From Fulvimarina manganoxydans (lineage in GTDB: Bacteria > Pseudomonadota > Alphaproteobacteria > Rhizobiales > Rhizobiaceae), in assembly GCF_900176465.1 (NCBI RefSeq), contig NZ_FWXR01000027.1, forward strand, positions 1 through 55,784: DNA of 55,784 bases, written 5' to 3'. The notes beneath the pieces are model-generated. The model saw nothing but the letters and a program-made list of their open reading frames with translations, was not told where the DNA came from and did no database searches. Shown here piece by piece: positions 52,625 through 55,784 of this stretch. The first letter of the stretch is position 1, and every line of letters begins with the position of its first letter. A program made the translations under genes and the position numbers.

Positions 52625-53216
52625 CGATCTCGCCTCGCCGGCGCAGCTCCTTCAGAAGCGGCAAAAGCGGCAGACCGATAATGGTGAAATAGTCGCCATC
52701 GATCGCCTCCATCAACTGAATGCCCTCCTTCTCGATCTGATAGGCGCCGACGCTGGTCAGCGCCTTCGAGCCGACATGAGCGAGATGACGGCCGATAAAA
52801 CCCGGATCGAGCGGGCGCATGGTCAAGGCGGCGACGGAGGTATGGCGCCACGTCACCTCACCGCGCTCGACGAGGACGACGGCGCTATTCAAATGATGGG
52901 TCTTGCCGGAGAGTGCCAGGAGACGACGGCGCGCCTCCTCCATATTGGCCGGCTTATGAAAGGTCTCGTCGCCCAGCGACAAGGTCTGGTCAGCGCCGAT
53001 GACGATCTCATTCGGATGGCGCTCCGAGACATCCACCGCCTTGGCCTCGGCGAGGATCTGCGCGATCTCGTCGGGCGAGACACCGGAATCCTTCAAAGGC
53101 GCCTCGATCGCCCGCTCGTCGAGCTCGCTCGGCTCGCAGGTGAAGTCGATGCCGGCATTCTTCAGAAGCTCTCGGCGGTGAACACTCGCGGAAGCGAGTA
53201 CGATCCCTTTGGACAT
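52617..53216 (-). CDS. maf: Maf-like nucleoside triphosphate pyrophosphatase
   Basis: 199 aa. [50 protein letters not shown] and [20 protein letters not shown] are typical of Maf housecleaning enzymes that hydrolyse non-canonical or methylated nucleotides. Cytosolic. It is the first gene of the maf-aroE-NTF2-coaE operon. Start ATG 53216. Confidence 0.9.
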   Translation of the reverse strand: MSKGIVLASASVHRRELLKNAGIDFTCEPSELDERAIEAPLKDSGVSPDEIAQILAEAKAVDVSERHPNEIVIGADQTLSLGDETFHKPANMEEARRRLLALSGKTHHLNSAVVLVERGEVTWRHTSVAALTMRPLDPGFIGRHLAHVGSKALTSVGAYQIEKEGIQLMEAIDGDYFTIIGLPLLPLLKELRRRGEIDG

Positions 53217-53826
53217 TGCGTGCGGCCCGTCCGTCCTGGTTTGCCCTGCCGGCGCACCGCGAGGGGAAGGGATCGAGAGCAGCAGCCCTTTTCCTCCCCA
53301 GCAAGGCGGATCGCCGGTCCGATATGGCTCTTAACGCGGGTCGGGTGTGAAGACCACCTTAGATGACGAGCGGACTCGATTCGCCAGACGAAAGCAAGAG
53401 CGGGCGCTTGCAACTCCCACGATTCTTCGCGCCCTGTTCAAAGTTCGGGATGGGGCGGAACAAGATCGAGGCGAAGCGGGACTGTGCCGGGATAACCGTC
53501 TTTCCATCCACAGAGTCGGACGATGGCGGCCCTGTGCGGGAGCGATGCGGGAATTTGTGGGAAACGATCGATTGTCCTCCGCTGTCCACAAGATCGGCCG
53601 CCTTAAAGCATCGGCCGAGAGGGCCGACTTGACGCTGAGGCCCAAGGCGATTCGCTGCAAATCTTCCCGCTTTTCTCGACAGGTTCGAAATTGGCCGCTA
53701 CGAGGCTGGGGAGAGCTTTGGCGGACCCGAGGACGCAATAGCGTTTGGGGATTCCGGCAATCCACCGACTCGAAGAAGAATCAAGATTCCTTTCAATAAG
53801 GGATTCTTTGTTGGGAGAGACCACGC
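53217..53826. other. Candidate chromosomal origin (oriC) between maf and hemE
   Basis: 610 bp without a credible gene. DnaA-box-like sites: CCATCCACA (53504-53512), TTTCCCACA on minus (53556-53564), CTGTCCACA (53582-53590), each with 1-2 mismatches to TTWTNCACA, within 90 bp. A comparatively AT-rich tract follows at 53770-53815. The hemE-adjacent position is that of known alphaproteobacterial origins, and parS is 1.6 kb away. Confidence 0.55.
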
Positions 53827-54849
53827 ATGGCCGATCGCAAGCTCGTCCGGGTGCTGAATGGCGAGACCGTCTTCCCGCCGCCGACCTGGCTGATGCGCCA
53901 GGCCGGGCGCTATCTCCCTGAATATCGCGCGACGCGCGAACAGGCCGGTGGTTTTCTCGATCTCTGCTACAATCCCGATCTGGCAACCGAGGTCACTCTC
54001 CAACCCATTCGCCGCTTCGGCTTCGACGCGGCGATCCTCTTCTCCGACATTCTCGTCATTCCCGACGCGCTGGATCGGGGTCTTACCTTCGTCAAAGGCG
54101 AGGGACCGCAACTGACCCCTATTCGGGTGGACGAGATTGACCGCCTGGAGCCGAACCGGGCCGAGACCCATCTTGCCCCGGTCATCGCCACTGTCGGTCG
54201 CCTGCGGGACGCTCTGCCCGACGAGACGACGCTGATCGGGTTCTGCGGGGCGCCCTGGACGGTCGCCACCTATATGATCGCCGGTCACGGAACGCCGGAT
54301 CAGGCGCCGGCTCGGCTCTTCGGCTATCGGCATCCGGAGGCCATGGAGAGGCTTCTGGCGATCCTCGCCGAGATGAGCGCGGATTATCTGATCCGTCAGT
54401 TGCAGGCAGGCGCCGATTGCGTCCAGATTTTCGATTCCTGGGCCGGCGTCCTCGACGAGGCGAGCTTCGAGGCCTATGCGATCGGCCCGGTCAAGCGCAT
54501 CGTCGACCGGGTTCGCGCCGCCATTCCCGACGCCAAGATCATCGGCTTTGCCAAGGGCGCCGGTCCGCTGCTGAAGACCTATCGGGAAAAGACCGGCGTC
54601 AATGCGGTCGGCCTCGACTGGCAGGTGCCGCTCTCCTTCGCCAAAGAGCTTCAAGCGCAAGGCGCCGTTCAGGGCAATCTCGATCCCTTGAGGCTGATTG
54701 CGGGCGGGAAGGCCCTCGAGGAGGGCGTCGACCGCATCCTCGAGACGCTGAAGGACGGGCCGCATATCTTCAATCTCGGCCATGGCATCACGCCCGAAGC
54801 CCCGATCGAGCATGTGGAAGCCTTGCTGAAGCGCATCCGGGGTCTTTGA
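53827..54849 (+). CDS. hemE: Uroporphyrinogen decarboxylase
   Basis: 340 aa, normal length. [20 protein letters not shown] at the N-terminus is the substrate-binding signature (Arg, Asp pocket), followed by [19 protein letters not shown] and [14 protein letters not shown]. Removes four carboxyls from uroporphyrinogen III in haem synthesis. AGGGATTC... then GGGAGAGACC is the likely SD before ATG 53827. Confidence 0.95.
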   Translation: MADRKLVRVLNGETVFPPPTWLMRQAGRYLPEYRATREQAGGFLDLCYNPDLATEVTLQPIRRFGFDAAILFSDILVIPDALDRGLTFVKGEGPQLTPIRVDEIDRLEPNRAETHLAPVIATVGRLRDALPDETTLIGFCGAPWTVATYMIAGHGTPDQAPARLFGYRHPEAMERLLAILAEMSADYLIRQLQAGADCVQIFDSWAGVLDEASFEAYAIGPVKRIVDRVRAAIPDAKIIGFAKGAGPLLKTYREKTGVNAVGLDWQVPLSFAKELQAQGAVQGNLDPLRLIAGGKALEEGVDRILETLKDGPHIFNLGHGITPEAPIEHVEALLKRIRGL

Positions 54850-54905
54850 CCGGCCCTGGCATCATGCCATCAATCGCTATCAGACGCATTTGAGGAAGGA
54901 AGGGC

Positions 54906-55442
54906 TTGAGCCAGACGACCCCCGAGACCTCCAGCGGCCGCCCGGCCCGGCGCGCTGTCATCTCGCTTGCCATTACCGCGCTCGTGGCCGTCCTCGCCTT
55001 CGTGCTGATTCCGCCCGAGGCCTATCTCTGGGTCAAATCGGTGCATATCTTCGCGCTGATCGCCTGGATGGCGGCGATGCTCTATCTGCCGCGCCTCTTC
55101 GTCTATCACACGGAAGCCGGCCCCGGGACGCCGCAGTCCGAGACATTCAAGGTCATGGAGCGCCGGCTTCTGCGCGGCATCGGCAACCCGTCCATGATCG
55201 TCACCTGGGTCGCCGGTCTCTGGCTCGCCTGGAACGTCTTCCAGTTCCAGGGCGCCTGGCTCCACGCCAAGATCGTTCTGGTCATCCTCCTGTCGGGCAT
55301 ACACGGCTTCTATTCGGCCTCCGTGCGGCGCTTTGCCGAGGACCGCAACACACGCTCCTCGCGCTTTTGGCGCGTCTGGAACGAGGCACCGGCCGTGCTG
55401 CTCGTCTTCATCATCATTCTGGTCGTGGTGAAGCCGTTCTGA
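54906..55442 (+). CDS. hemJ: Protoporphyrinogen IX oxidase, HemJ type
   Basis: 178 aa with about four TM helices. VKSVHIFALIAWMAAMLYLP contains the conserved His and W/MAG-like motif, FVYHTEA, MERRLLRGIGNPSMI, GAWLHAKIVLVILLSGIHGF. Membrane oxidase of haem synthesis. Start is TTG 54906, after GGAAGGAAGG, giving MSQTTPETSS; no in-frame ATG suits. Cotranscribed with hemE. Confidence 0.9.
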   Translation: MSQTTPETSSGRPARRAVISLAITALVAVLAFVLIPPEAYLWVKSVHIFALIAWMAAMLYLPRLFVYHTEAGPGTPQSETFKVMERRLLRGIGNPSMIVTWVAGLWLAWNVFQFQGAWLHAKIVLVILLSGIHGFYSASVRRFAEDRNTRSSRFWRVWNEAPAVLLVFIIILVVVKPF

Positions 55443-55478
55443 CGCCTCGTTAGCCCAGACAGCAATGATCGCAATCCA

Positions 55479-55507
55479 CGGCGCCGGTTCATGACCGGCG
55501 CCGCTTT
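55479..55507 (+). terminator. Putative terminator after hemJ
   Basis: 10-bp inverted repeat CGGCGCCGGT/ACCGGCGCCG, loop of five, then CTTTC. The T run is weak. Confidence 0.5.
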
Positions 55508-55689
55508 CATATGAGTGGGCGCTCGAGGAGTGTTGTGGCTGAGAAGCGCTGGGGCCAGTCAGCCGGCCTCGCTAGGCAAGGTGCATGTCCGGCTTGGCAA
55601 ATCCGGGCGGCGGCCTGTAAGGAAGCCTGGGAGGCGCGCCCGACGCGTGTCTTCTTGCGAAATTCGACCGAGTATAAGGACGTTCGCCG

Positions 55690-55784
55690 ATGTCGCCTTC
55701 GCCCATCGTTCCGATCATCATGGCCGGCGGATCCGGCACGCGGCTCTGGCCGGTGTCGCGCGACACGATGCCGAAGCAGTTCGT
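55690..55784 (+). CDS. Mannose-1-phosphate guanylyltransferase, N-terminal fragment
   Basis: Open to the window end. [20 protein letters not shown] then [23 protein letters not shown]...PKQF is the nucleotide-binding signature of GDP-mannose pyrophosphorylases (ManC/AlgA). Makes GDP-mannose for surface polysaccharide. C-terminal type (with or without isomerase) unseen. Confidence 0.85.
   Translation, partial: MSPSPIVPIIMAGGSGTRLWPVSRDTMPKQF

Noticed and set aside
53347-53799. Frames inside the maf-hemE gap (150 aa and 144 aa)
   Set aside because: Arg/Ser-rich, on both strands, no RBS or family; the gap is better explained as oriC.
1-55784. CRISPR arrays
   Set aside because: No regularly spaced short direct repeats seen; the only tandem repeats are the 582-bp and 18-bp intragenic ones.

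Overview
The window looks like an alphaproteobacterial chromosome, probably Hyphomicrobiales (Rhizobiales); I do not name a genus. The reasons are the hemE-hemJ, maf-aroE-coaE neighbourhood, an intact GTTTCACGTGAAAC parS-type palindrome inside aroE, high GC, DUF4214/RsaA-like surface proteins, and a prophage carrying a DUF2312 (GapR) gene.

Layout. (1) 1-1604 is left chromosomal flank: the C-terminal end of a chemotaxis receptor and a 3-hydroxybutyrate dehydrogenase. (2) 1605-49655 is a complete-looking prophage of about 48 kb in the 3' end of a tRNA-Glu(CTC) gene. A 27-bp perfect direct repeat (1605-1631 and 49629-49655) bounds it, and the integrase lies beside attR. (3) 49639-55784 is right flank: tRNA-Glu, a very small gene with an extreme Shine-Dalgarno sequence, coaE, an NTF2-like gene, aroE, maf, a 610-bp gap that I read as a candidate oriC, hemE, hemJ and the start of a mannose-1-phosphate guanylyltransferase.

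Inside the prophage, 1.6-9.3 kb is non-phage-like cargo: an IS66-type TnpA relic, a DUF4214/Ig-like/C-type-lectin adhesin with an almost perfect 582-bp tandem repeat, a regulator made of two fused XRE-type HTH units, and an RsaA-like S-layer/RTX protein. From 9.3 to 34.8 kb, on the minus strand, lie the lysis genes, a P2-type contractile tail (D, X, U, tape measure, chaperone, tube, sheath, fibres, I, J, W, V) and a lambda-type head (gpW, E, D, C with nested scaffold, B, A, small terminase). The virus is therefore a myovirus with a lambda-style capsid. From 35 to 43.4 kb, also on the minus strand, lie replication and regulatory genes (P4-type primase/helicase, CHC2-type primase, CII-like and Cro-like regulators, BRO-N protein). 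They are interrupted by one opposite-strand gene for a membrane-anchored WYL-domain protein.

A cI-like S24 repressor (43.5 kb) sits beside three 14-bp operators (TTGCC-N4-GGCAA type). A second cluster of three identical-type operators lies 1.2 kb away, in front of a rightward early operon encoding an HD phosphohydrolase, a ParB-like protein, GapR, excisionase and integrase. Both clusters cover a TTGACA-N17-CAAAT promoter in the same geometry, so one repressor probably silences both early operons.

The strongest leads for something new are the S-layer/adhesin cargo between phage att sites, the 78-residue phospholipase-A2-like membrane protein in the tail operon, the TM-WYL moron, the G-quadruplex/hairpin cluster at 35.84-36.07 kb, the 25-codon gene with a 14-nt anti-SD complement at 50.4 kb, and the parS plus DnaA-box context, which would place the prophage within about 4 kb of the replication origin.
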